Shown here: positions 9,501 through 16,639 of the stretch, piece after piece
Position numbering within the stretch: the stretch's first letter is position 1
How the letters are laid out: each line of letters opens with the position of its first letter
Virus record (IMG/VR): IMGVR_UViG_3300007775_000024
Coordinates: 1 to 24,424 of that record
Strand: one strand, 5' to 3'
Length of the DNA stretch: 24,424 nt
DNA from: a virus
The notes under the pieces: generated by a model
Databases searched by the model: none
The model's input: the letters and a program-made list of their open reading frames with translations, nothing else
What the model was told of the DNA's origin: nothing
Position numbers and translations under genes: made by a program

Positions 9501-10884
9501 CCTCTACCTCCAACTCCGGAGCCACGGCCAAGACGGTCAGTGGAACCGGATCTTTCATCCGGATCGCAATCCGCCCGTGCGTGTTCCACTTGGGTGGGAT
9601 ATTCTGAACCCTGTCACCAGTCAGCAGCGCGGTCGGTTGGCCATAGGCTTCATTCTCACGCTGTTTGATCTGAACCATGTCTTCGAAGTTGGGACCAATG
9701 AGCGGCATCCGGGACTTATGGAAGCGAAGCGTCACGTCGGTGAGCTTCTTCCGTCCGCCCTGGATAGTACCTTTAGGCGCTTCGATATTGAGCGTCTCGA
9801 TATCGGCTGTATAGGGAAGGCCGATATGCGCCCTGGCAGCCAGCCGGGGCAAAGTCACCACGCCATCACAGACTTCCACCTGGATAACGTCACCATCTAC
9901 TAACGCATAGACCGGAGTACAACCTGTGCCGAACCACCAGAGACCCGTGATCTCTTTAGTAGTTAGGCGAGCCACACCACCCGATACATAAGTGAATGAG
10001 GGACAGGTTGCGACAACACCGCAGCAAGGCTCATTGGTGTCTTGGGCTCCTAAGTCCCACTGATAGATAAAGGGTGTGTTATTTGAACCCGCGCCTTCGC
10101 CTACATGCCAGAGCTTATTTACACATGCAGCTAAGCAAAATAGATCACTATCAGTAGTAAAGCTCTCATCAGCCGTAAGGTTATAACTATCAGCCGGTGT
10201 GGTGTTTATAGTTGTAATGTCATATGCTGTGCCAAAATCCAACTCAAACATCAAACGATTAGGTGAGCTGAATTGCGCGGTAATCAGTTTTGTACCGTCA
10301 TTAGATACACGGAAAGTTGTACCATAAGTGATACCAGTTACACTATTGATAGCAAAACTATTTCCCGTATAACTTAGAGATGTGATATCATAGGCGGCAC
10401 TAGCATCAAACTCATAGATGTTAGGGAATGTCCCATATGAATAGAACTTCGCACCATCATTAGCCCATGACCAAGCATAGCCAGAAAAGGTCCCAGTAGT
10501 CCCTGATAGATCAACCGTGTTGGTCAAGGACAGCGTAGTGACATCCCAGGCTATACCGAAGGTGTACTCCTTCATCTGATTGTTGCCAGTACCGCTGGCA
10601 TTATCATTTAGCCAGAGCGTTAGCCCATCACAACTTATCCAAATACTACTAGGATGATTGGTCGTATCAAGTCCAGGATCAAACGTATCGACGAATATGG
10701 CTGAACTAATATCATCTGTCGCACTCAGATCATATTGATCGAGTTGCGAAGCACCGTTCAACGCATATAGCCGAGTACCACCATCAGCAACAGCAATAGC
10801 ATTCAAACTACCGCCGGTCAGGGGCGTTTGCGAAGGCCTAATACTTAGGCTGTCATAAGAGAGATCGACTAGGTTCCAACTCAT
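9490..10884 (-). CDS. Second half of split tail nozzle: beta-propeller-like insert fused to nozzle C-terminal domain, 464 aa
   Basis: I choose the ATG at 10884: it overlaps the TGA of the upstream nozzle gene (ATGA) and has GGAG seven bases upstream; a TTG at 10902 is possible but less likely. Residues 2 to about 280 hold repeats of the form DGxKLY...YxFDxxxAYDITSLSY, with anchors near 35, 86, 143, 196 and 246, which suggests a five-bladed beta-propeller. From about residue 295 the sequence returns to the C-terminal part of a podovirus nozzle (tail tubular protein B type): FTYVSGGVARLTT, then ALVDGDVIQVEVCDGVVTL and HIGLPYTADIETLNIE. The segment around 286-340 has six cysteines. The DNA for residues 1-280 is much more AT-rich than its flanks. 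The product probably assembles with the 685-residue N-terminal half to form the nozzle, with the propeller exposed. Confidence 0.75.
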   Translation of the reverse strand: MSWNLVDLSYDSLSIRPSQTPLTGGSLNAIAVADGGTRLYALNGASQLDQYDLSATDDISSAIFVDTFDPGLDTTNHPSSIWISCDGLTLWLNDNASGTGNNQMKEYTFGIAWDVTTLSLTNTVDLSGTTGTFSGYAWSWANDGAKFYSYGTFPNIYEFDASAAYDITSLSYTGNSFAINSVTGITYGTTFRVSNDGTKLITAQFSSPNRLMFELDFGTAYDITTINTTPADSYNLTADESFTTDSDLFCLAACVNKLWHVGEGAGSNNTPFIYQWDLGAQDTNEPCCGVVATCPSFTYVSGGVARLTTKEITGLWWFGTGCTPVYALVDGDVIQVEVCDGVVTLPRLAARAHIGLPYTADIETLNIEAPKGTIQGGRKKLTDVTLRFHKSRMPLIGPNFEDMVQIKQRENEAYGQPTALLTGDRVQNIPPKWNTHGRIAIRMKDPVPLTVLAVAPELEVEDDG

Positions 10885-12938
10885 ACGACCTCTCCAGCGC
10901 AAGATATGGTGAATGTATTAGAAGTGACAGCAATGATCTCGTAGCGGTGGTCATTCAGAAAATCAAGCGGTATCTCATTACCAAACGCGTCAACCTCGAG
11001 CTCCCATATAATATCGGCGAACTCGATCACATCTCCGACCTGATACCCATGGGCATTCGCAGTCGTGATAACAACCGTGCCGCTACTTTCCAGGATGCCT
11101 GTGATCTGCACTTGCGGATCATAGGAAGAGCCCGCATCGATGAAGAAGCCATCCCGCTCATCCGCAAATTTTCGGGTGTGCAGGCGCTCGATTGTCCTAA
11201 TCCAATTGCCATTGACCTTACGCTTTACCACGAAGAAGATCGCATCCTCAACCGAGCTAAGCCCACGCCGGAGGCTGGCCGTGGCCTCAAACAGGCCCTC
11301 GGTGTCCCAGGTGGTCCAAGCAATAACGCCAGCATTCTTGTCGTAGGTCATCGTAAGAATTTGCCCGTCAGTCCGCACGGCAATCAGGCGGGGCTCCGGG
11401 AAATACTGGAAGCACCAGTCCCGCAGGATGTACTCATCAGGCGCGTCATTGGCCAGCATATGCTGAGATAGTGTGTTTAGGTTCTGCCCAGTATAGCCGT
11501 CGATCTGATAGCTAAATCCCATAGTGCGCACTCGCGCATTGCCATTCTCCGCGAAGATGTACTCATCACCCACACGAATAGGGCGGATATGCGAGCAGCC
11601 CCACTGCGACTGCGGCTTGTACTGCTGGGTCAACGGCGAGAAGGCCGCCGCCTGGCCGCCCGAATTGGCACGCCACTCACTACCGCTAGTAAAGATCAGC
11701 AGATCCTCGCCGGCTGCCAGATGCCTGATCTCGTTAACCTCCTGTGAGTTGAGTGTAGCCGTAATGGCGTCATCATCTTGTAAGGGGAACCGGATCGACA
11801 TATTGGTGCGATGGCCGGACTGGCTCGTGTACAGCGTATCTGGTTGGTTCGTAGTCCCGCCAAAGCATAGGCGCTGTTCGTAGTAGGTCACAGCTCCGGG
11901 TTTAGCGTCCGTAGCCGAGAACGGAGTGCGGGAGATCGGAGGTCCATCTAGTGTATCGGGATCGATATTATTGTCGTAGAAGCTACTGTCCTCGGTGGCG
12001 CCGATGAAGCCATATAGACCGTTCTCCTTCCGGTATACACGGTACTGTAACGCAGCACTTGAAGCATCCCAGCTCACGGTATTGGCTGGAGTGGTAGCGC
12101 CTGTGGTCAGAGTGTATTCGCCTACAAGGCTCTCCTCATACGTAAGAGCATTGGTGATAGTCACGCCGTAATAGTAGGTGGTGGCCCCAGCAGAGTCCGG
12201 GGTAGCTGTCACATTGGTGGGAACAGTCTGAGCCGGGGCAAACGTAATAACGTCCAGGCTCCAGACATCGTGGTCAGTGCGTGTCAGATCCCGTGGATCA
12301 TAGTCCGGGTGTACCAACGTCATGGTGTCGGCTGACTGAACGTACTTCAGTTTCGGCAGATCAGCGCTGAGATACGGGGTGGTCAACGTAAAAACACGCG
12401 CGACCGTCCCACCCGAAACGTAGGCCGACCAGCTCGTGCTGTCCACATCCGTGCCAGTGAACTGGTCCTGCAACGTAAAAGTCGTGGCAGTCTTATTGGC
12501 CACGAGGAACCGCCGCTTGTTTACCTCGGTCATACCGACCACGCCCTCGATATAGATCTCATCTCCATTCGAGTAACCATGGGCTGCTGCCGTGGTAACC
12601 TTGGTCATACCAGACTTAGCAATGGTGCTGATGTTCACGGCCGTCTCAACCACATGCCCATCATTCCGGATGACCCGCATATACTGGTCGCCGAATTCGA
12701 GCATATACTCGTCGGTCGTGTTATATTGGAATGGGATCAGCCGAGCATTCTCTTCGGAGTGGTCCTTCAGGGGCCCAATGAACACAGTGCCGGAGCGGTT
12801 AGAAATACCACCATATGTATGGATGATTGTGTTATGGGCCTTACGGAGGGCCTGCCGATACATGTCACTGTCAACCCGCCCATGAAGCTGGGGCGCCACT
12901 TCGCCCTTACTGAAATTGGGCTGGATCAGCTTAGCCAT
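10881..12938 (-). CDS. Tail nozzle protein, N-terminal part (tail tubular protein B-like) with FCCH-like repeats, 685 aa
   Basis: The N-terminus (PNFSKGEVAPQLHGRVDSDMY, here residues 7-27) is the hallmark of nozzle proteins in BPP-1/epsilon15-type and many other podoviruses. These form the distal, hexameric tail tube below the adaptor ring. Residues about 103-157 carry a repeat often annotated as E1 FCCH-like (VTTAAAHGYSNGDEIYIEG ... ATTFTL), and a second copy at about 610-685 (TTANAHGYQVGDVIEF ... NTFTI) runs to the stop. A fibronectin-like segment lies near 240-330 (TNVTATPDSAGATTYYYGVT). GGAGG stands seven bases before the ATG. The protein stops exactly where single-chain homologues would continue. 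The missing C-terminal nozzle domain is found in the next gene, started at an ATGA overlap, so this gene encodes only part of the nozzle. Confidence 0.85.
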   Translation of the reverse strand: MAKLIQPNFSKGEVAPQLHGRVDSDMYRQALRKAHNTIIHTYGGISNRSGTVFIGPLKDHSEENARLIPFQYNTTDEYMLEFGDQYMRVIRNDGHVVETAVNISTIAKSGMTKVTTAAAHGYSNGDEIYIEGVVGMTEVNKRRFLVANKTATTFTLQDQFTGTDVDSTSWSAYVSGGTVARVFTLTTPYLSADLPKLKYVQSADTMTLVHPDYDPRDLTRTDHDVWSLDVITFAPAQTVPTNVTATPDSAGATTYYYGVTITNALTYEESLVGEYTLTTGATTPANTVSWDASSAALQYRVYRKENGLYGFIGATEDSSFYDNNIDPDTLDGPPISRTPFSATDAKPGAVTYYEQRLCFGGTTNQPDTLYTSQSGHRTNMSIRFPLQDDDAITATLNSQEVNEIRHLAAGEDLLIFTSGSEWRANSGGQAAAFSPLTQQYKPQSQWGCSHIRPIRVGDEYIFAENGNARVRTMGFSYQIDGYTGQNLNTLSQHMLANDAPDEYILRDWCFQYFPEPRLIAVRTDGQILTMTYDKNAGVIAWTTWDTEGLFEATASLRRGLSSVEDAIFFVVKRKVNGNWIRTIERLHTRKFADERDGFFIDAGSSYDPQVQITGILESSGTVVITTANAHGYQVGDVIEFADIIWELEVDAFGNEIPLDFLNDHRYEIIAVTSNTFTISCAGEVV

Positions 12939-12941
12939 GTC

Positions 12942-13139
12942 TTAGCCTCCGTATAGTTTATCGGCCTTCGTCTGCTTCTTCTTTTTCTTCTGAAGTGCCT
13001 GCTGCCCTAGAACCTGCTGGAGAACGGAGAGCACTCGTTGAAACGAAGTTGCCTCAGGGCCACCAGGGATGGGCTTGCCGGCGAAGAAGTTGGTGATTGG
13101 ATCTACCGTCTGCTGCGGTGCCTTAGTCTTGACTGGCAT
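12942..13139 (-). CDS. Small hypothetical protein between adaptor and nozzle genes, 65 aa
   Basis: This 65-residue protein is unrecognised. It begins MPVKTKAPQQTVDPITNFF, has a predicted amphipathic helix in the middle (FQRVLSVLQQVLGQQALQ) and ends in a lysine-rich tail (KKKKKQTKADK). It sits in a gap of fitting size between the adaptor and nozzle genes, two bases after the adaptor stop and three before the nozzle start, which supports it being a real gene in the operon. GAGG lies nine bases upstream of the ATG. A basic tail could contact DNA or the acidic tail tube, but nothing in the sequence settles its role. Confidence 0.7.
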   Translation of the reverse strand: MPVKTKAPQQTVDPITNFFAGKPIPGGPEATSFQRVLSVLQQVLGQQALQKKKKKQTKADKLYGG

Positions 13140-13141
13140 TA

Positions 13142-13741
13142 TTAACGTCCTCTGATATGATCCGCATCCCGTGGTTCCCGTCCCACCCGCTCGTTGGCAT
13201 TCATAGCCGGAGCCATGATCTGCAAGTTAAGCACCTGCTTCAACGAACGATCCACATTAGACTGTTTACCAGTCAGCGAGTAGGTGACAAAGGATGCCAA
13301 CACCCACGCCAGGAGGTCCACAAAGAACGTCGAGAACGTGTTGGGATTGGTTTGGTCAAACGTATAGATGAGGATGGCGTCTTCGATATCCGTTAGGATA
13401 GTCTTGGTTTCGCCATCGCTCTCCATCTCGATTTCGAAAGGGTGCGCATCGGAGGTAACGCTAACGACATTCTGGATCTCCCGGGCCTGCACACAATCCG
13501 CAGGATAGCTATACCGGTACGTCCAAATACCGCTAGGTGCATCCTCATCCGCAAGTGAAAGGGCCTTGCGTTTACGAGCAAAGTTCCAATCAAACATTGC
13601 CAGGGCAGTCTTGCGTGCGTGATCGTACCACAACTTGCATTGCCATGCCTCGGTGCTGGCCTCATCCAAACTCTCGATCTTAGATCGGGAACCCGCATGG
13701 GCAAGCGCCATGTTACAGATTTGAATTTTGCTCAGCGCCAT
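13142..13741 (-). CDS. Head-tail adaptor / tail tubular protein A-like (T7 gp11 type), 199 aa
   Basis: The N-terminal pattern ICNMALAHAGSRSKIESLDE followed by CKLWYDHARKTALAMFDWNF is characteristic of gp11-type adaptor (gatekeeper) proteins, which form a dodecameric ring between portal and nozzle. The rest, with WTYRYSYPADCVQAREI and later LLAWVLASFVTYSLTGKQS, fits the usual C-terminal helices, and 199 residues is the usual length. Its place just before the nozzle gene is conserved in T7-like and BPP-1-like phages. The start codon overlaps nothing, lies two bases after the upstream stop and has only a weak AAGG ten bases away, so translation may depend on coupling to the upstream gene. Confidence 0.88.
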   Translation of the reverse strand: MALSKIQICNMALAHAGSRSKIESLDEASTEAWQCKLWYDHARKTALAMFDWNFARKRKALSLADEDAPSGIWTYRYSYPADCVQAREIQNVVSVTSDAHPFEIEMESDGETKTILTDIEDAILIYTFDQTNPNTFSTFFVDLLAWVLASFVTYSLTGKQSNVDRSLKQVLNLQIMAPAMNANERVGREPRDADHIRGR

Positions 13742-13743
13742 GA

Positions 13744-14133
13744 TTAGTCAGCCTTCTTTGCTTCTGCCTTGGCCTTCTTGGCAGCCCGGGCTTTCGCTAG
13801 GGCCTCCGTACGACGCAACTTAATAGCCCCTTGCCGCTTCTCTTCAGAAATGGCTGCCTGGCGATTATGCTCGTCCATGATTTCATTGAGCTTCTCATCA
13901 CCTACTCTCGCAGTATCAAATGAAGCCATTGTATTCTCAGTATCTACGACGACCATGGGCTCATCGCTGTTCTTTTCATCTAAGATCTCAGCGTCATGAG
14001 GCAGGAATTCTCGTAACCTATTATCTATTTCGTGGATGCCCTTCCGAAGGCGCCCACCGCTAATGGCCCGGGCATCGTTGAATGGTTTCTCAACTGCCGG
14101 ATAGAACCAGTCACGCTTGAGCTTAACGCGCAT
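13744..14133 (-). CDS. Hypothetical virion-region protein with basic C-terminal tail, 129 aa
   Basis: I do not recognise the family. The first 50 residues (MRVKLKRDWFYPAVEKPFND ... LREFLPHDAEIL) look like a compact folded domain. Residues about 60-95 are acidic and helical. The last 35 are almost entirely Lys, Ala, Arg and Glu (ALAKARAAKKAKAEAKKAD), a highly charged helix. AGGAG is placed six bases before the ATG. The gene is the first one after the hairpin that follows the cement gene and comes just before the adaptor gene, so a role in head completion or head-tail joining is likely from context only. Confidence 0.75.
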   Translation of the reverse strand: MRVKLKRDWFYPAVEKPFNDARAISGGRLRKGIHEIDNRLREFLPHDAEILDEKNSDEPMVVVDTENTMASFDTARVGDEKLNEIMDEHNRQAAISEEKRQGAIKLRRTEALAKARAAKKAKAEAKKAD

Positions 14134-14153
14134 CTATATCTCCTATTAAAGGG

Positions 14154-14173
14154 GAGGGGGCCGAAGCCCCCTC
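14154..14173 (-). terminator. UUCG-capped GC hairpin after the capsid/cement genes (partial terminator or mRNA-stability element)
   Basis: On the minus strand the RNA would form an 8-bp stem, GAGGGGGC / GCCCCCUC, closed by a UUCG tetraloop, 11 bases past the stop of the cement gene. It is followed by CCCUUUAAU rather than a clean U-run, so termination is probably incomplete. Such an element would lower expression of the tail genes relative to the highly needed capsid and cement proteins, or protect the 3' end of a processed capsid message. The hairpin is seen in the sequence; its effect is inferred. Confidence 0.65.
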
Positions 14174-14184
14174 TCACCTATAGC

Positions 14185-14637
14185 TTAGTTAGAGGCGTCC
14201 GGGTAGGACTTCCAACCGTGCTTATCGAGCGTGAGCCCGGCAGTAACGGCACCGGCCGTCGTCGTGGCCGAAGTCGTCACAACCTGACAACCCAGGAACT
14301 CCTCGTAAGCATCGAGGTTCTCCAGGGGGACCTCAACGAACACCGGGATCGCTCCCGCAACCAGTTCGCCAGTGTCAAACGCCCGGCTAGTGTAGTGGAT
14401 GGTCTGCGCCCCACCGGTATCGATTGCCGCACCGGAATCCGATGCAAGCTGGAAAGCAGCCTCCGCCGTGGTTCCTGTAGTGAAATCCGTAGTCACTACA
14501 ACGTAGAAGTAGATCGGCTGGCCATTGCCAAGATCACGGGCAACGGACATGTCAATCTGCGACGTGGTGTTCGCCGTGCCAGTGGCCGCCGAAACGTCCT
14601 CAGCAGTGGCGAACTCAGTGCGCTTGTCCAAGATCAT
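14185..14637 (-). CDS. Capsid cement (decoration) protein, Bbp16 family, 150 aa
   Basis: The start MILDKRTEFATAEDVSAATG and the mid-section FYVVVTTDFTTGTTAEAAFQ are typical of the Bbp16-type cement protein of BPP-1-like phages, which clamps capsid hexons and pentons from the outside. The later LGCQVVTTSATTTAGAVTAG is a final beta-hairpin in this family. At 150 residues it is of usual size. It lies directly after the major capsid gene, the conserved place. AGGAG stands seven bases before the ATG, and a strong hairpin follows the stop, as expected for a gene that must be made in as many copies as the capsid protein. Confidence 0.88.
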   Translation of the reverse strand: MILDKRTEFATAEDVSAATGTANTTSQIDMSVARDLGNGQPIYFYVVVTTDFTTGTTAEAAFQLASDSGAAIDTGGAQTIHYTSRAFDTGELVAGAIPVFVEVPLENLDAYEEFLGCQVVTTSATTTAGAVTAGLTLDKHGWKSYPDASN

Positions 14638-14660
14638 GTATTTTCTCCTATACTATTCCG

Positions 14661-15665
14661 TTAGGCCACGCGCGCTTCGTCAGCCGACAAAGCATCGACC
14701 CGACGAATTGGCACACCCTGGAAGCTCATGACCGGGACACCGCCGACCTGATCGATGGTCAACGTGCTACCACTCACCTTATTGGAGAGCTGCCGGCGCA
14801 GGAACGTACGCGTGTTCCGGCTCATGTAGAAGACCGGCCGACCTCCGGACATGTTCGGAACTAGCTCCATGGCCTGGAACATAAGATCCGGCAGATCCGC
14901 ACCCGCCGTCGCATCGGCAGTCAGAGCTGACTTGTCGATGTTCGGGATACGCACGATGTAGCGCCAGTCGCGGACCGTGAGGCCAGCATCCCAGCGATAG
15001 TGCGTACGGTATGCCTGCATACGCCCACCGAGGCCATCGACATCTTCGATGGTAACCTCGCCCATGTCCTTCATCTGAAGGCCAGCGGACGAGCCCTTGG
15101 GAACGATGCCGTGACAAGTCTGCGGGCCCCACACCACGAGCCAGATGCTCGCGTTGTCGGTCTGACCAACGGCCGACCCACCAAGAACGATGTTGTCACC
15201 ATTCGCAGCAGTCGTATCGTTGAAGCGGGGCGCCAGGCCAGTGAAGGCCTCGGGCTCCGTGCCCTCGTTGCCGTAGAACAGCGTAGAAGCGATCTCCTGG
15301 TTCATGCCCTCGATGTGGGCACGGTCCTCGAGTAGCCGAAACGCAGCGGTATTACCATTCAGATCTGCCAGGGCCTTATCGACCTCGGCATACGCCTCGA
15401 GCATACCAGTGTTGTCCGTGACCTGCACGGTCGTGGACTTGTTCGGCTGAACGCCCTGGTACATCCTACGCCACGTCGGAGCGGGGATACCGCTACGGAT
15501 GGTCGTACGATGCCCGGTCGGGAGGTTGCCCTCCATCCAGGACATATCTGCCAGGACTTCATTAGTCTCGTTGAGGATCTCAACGATTGCAGCAATCCGC
15601 CCATCCGGGTCCGTAGCCTTAGCCAGGTCCAGGAGGGTAGGATTGGTTACAGACAGAGCAGTCAT
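14661..15665 (-). CDS. Major capsid protein, epsilon15 gp7 / BPP-1 Bbp17 type (HK97 fold), 334 aa
   Basis: The sequence has the features of the gp7/Bbp17 capsid family: an N-arm with AAIVEILNETNEVLADMSWM, the E-loop region LPTGHRTTIRSGIPAPTWRR, the spine helix YAEVDKALADLNGNTAAFRL, and the P-domain IASTLFYGNEGTEPEAFTGL. The C-terminal half includes FYMSRNTRTFLRRQL near residue 280. At 334 residues the length matches the family. It follows a scaffold gene and precedes the cement gene. There is no sign of an N-terminal delta domain or of a protease, so capsid assembly should use the separate scaffold. AAGGA and AGGAA lie just upstream of the ATG. Confidence 0.93.
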   Translation of the reverse strand: MTALSVTNPTLLDLAKATDPDGRIAAIVEILNETNEVLADMSWMEGNLPTGHRTTIRSGIPAPTWRRMYQGVQPNKSTTVQVTDNTGMLEAYAEVDKALADLNGNTAAFRLLEDRAHIEGMNQEIASTLFYGNEGTEPEAFTGLAPRFNDTTAANGDNIVLGGSAVGQTDNASIWLVVWGPQTCHGIVPKGSSAGLQMKDMGEVTIEDVDGLGGRMQAYRTHYRWDAGLTVRDWRYIVRIPNIDKSALTADATAGADLPDLMFQAMELVPNMSGGRPVFYMSRNTRTFLRRQLSNKVSGSTLTIDQVGGVPVMSFQGVPIRRVDALSADEARVA

Positions 15666-15674
15666 TTCCTATCC

Positions 15675-16334
15675 TTACTTTTGGTTGGGGAAGAGGACGT
15701 GAGCCGGGTCCTTTGGTCCATCCGCAGATGCACCGCCGATCCGGATCTTATCCTCAGCGATTGCTTTACCCATCCGCGAGAAGACACGGATGAATTCAGG
15801 GTGGTTACCCATCCCGGTTTGTTCGAGAGCTTCGTAGAGCTTCTCCGTTCCAAAGGCATCAAGTGCCTTTTTAGCGGAAGAGAGGCTCTCATCGAAGGCC
15901 TTGCCACCGATCTCCTGGTCCTTCTTCACGTCCTCCTGCCAGGTGGTCATGATGTCGTTCCAGGCAGATTGCGTCTGCTCAACCTGCGACTTGATCCCAT
16001 CGGCATAGAAATCCACTAGCTTCTGCGCCTGGTCTTGCGTAAGACCGAGCTCTTTCGCTATTGGCTTAAACTCATCCATACGATTTCCATCGACGGTGAG
16101 TTCCTCTGGGATCTGGAAGTCCTCGTACTTCTCAGGCGCTCCAACCTTTTCGGACTTGTCGCCTTTGGCGTCCTGCTCCGCTGCCGGTTTAGTGCCCTCA
16201 GCCTCCACCACAGCGTCCGGGTTAGCCGCTGGGTTAGGCTGTTTACTGGTCAAAGCAGTTGTACCATCTGCCTGATCAGTGGTCTCTTTCGTCTCAGTAT
16301 TGGTAACAGCACCTTCCGTGTTCTCTACTGTCAT
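15675..16334 (-). CDS. Capsid scaffolding protein, 219 aa
   Basis: The first 70 residues are low in complexity, rich in Thr, Ala, Asp, Glu and Lys and probably disordered. The rest (about 75-200) is helical and charged, with AKELGLTQDQAQKLVDFYAD and KKALDAFGTEKLYEALEQTG. The ending NHPEFIRVFSRMGKAIAEDK is a common C-terminal part of podovirus scaffold proteins. It lies just upstream of the capsid gene, as scaffold genes do. The ATG overlaps the stop of the Bbp19-like gene (ATGA) and has AAGGAG five bases ahead. I see no serine protease motif. Confidence 0.85.
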   Translation of the reverse strand: MTVENTEGAVTNTETKETTDQADGTTALTSKQPNPAANPDAVVEAEGTKPAAEQDAKGDKSEKVGAPEKYEDFQIPEELTVDGNRMDEFKPIAKELGLTQDQAQKLVDFYADGIKSQVEQTQSAWNDIMTTWQEDVKKDQEIGGKAFDESLSSAKKALDAFGTEKLYEALEQTGMGNHPEFIRVFSRMGKAIAEDKIRIGGASADGPKDPAHVLFPNQK

Positions 16335-16639
16335 GTGTTCTCCTTACGGGCCTGCGCCTCGGCCCTAATTTTTGTATAGGCATTAGGCGCAACCTCATCA
16401 ACGCGGGATAAAGTAAGTAACCCAATCTGTCGGATGCCTTCATTAAAAGCTGCCTCATTGGGCTCCACGCTGAAGGTTGTTCGGTAGATGCCAGCATTCT
16501 CTAGCAGCCACCAGATGAAGGAGCGTCCTTCGTAGGTTTCGAGAACCTTACGAAGGTCCTCATCTTGGCGCTCCTGTTCAAGTTGCGCTTTAGATTTGCG
16601 CTTCTTGACTTGTTCCTTATCGCCAACGTCACTGGTCAT
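16331..16639 (-). CDS. Bbp19-family small protein, 102 aa
   Basis: The central segment RSFIWWLLENAGIYRTTFS followed by AFNEGIRQIGLLTLSRVDEV is diagnostic of the Bbp19-like family, small proteins coded between portal and scaffold in BPP-1-like and other podoviruses. The N-terminal 30 residues are charged and helical (KKRKSKAQLEQERQDEDL). Both ends are joined by ATGA overlaps, to the portal stop and to the scaffold start. The molecular role is not established to my knowledge; the constant position suggests a part in head assembly. Confidence 0.82.
   Translation of the reverse strand: MTSDVGDKEQVKKRKSKAQLEQERQDEDLRKVLETYEGRSFIWWLLENAGIYRTTFSVEPNEAAFNEGIRQIGLLTLSRVDEVAPNAYTKIRAEAQARKENT

Noticed and set aside
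10875-10905. Programmed ribosomal frameshift joining the two nozzle chains
   Set aside because: I see no slippery heptamer near the stop (the sequence is GGAGAGGTCGTATGA), while an ATGA overlap with a ribosome site explains coupled re-initiation better.
14032-14664. 210-residue open frame on the plus strand across the cement gene
   Set aside because: It is antisense to the cement gene and crosses the UUCG hairpin, and its product has no family features.
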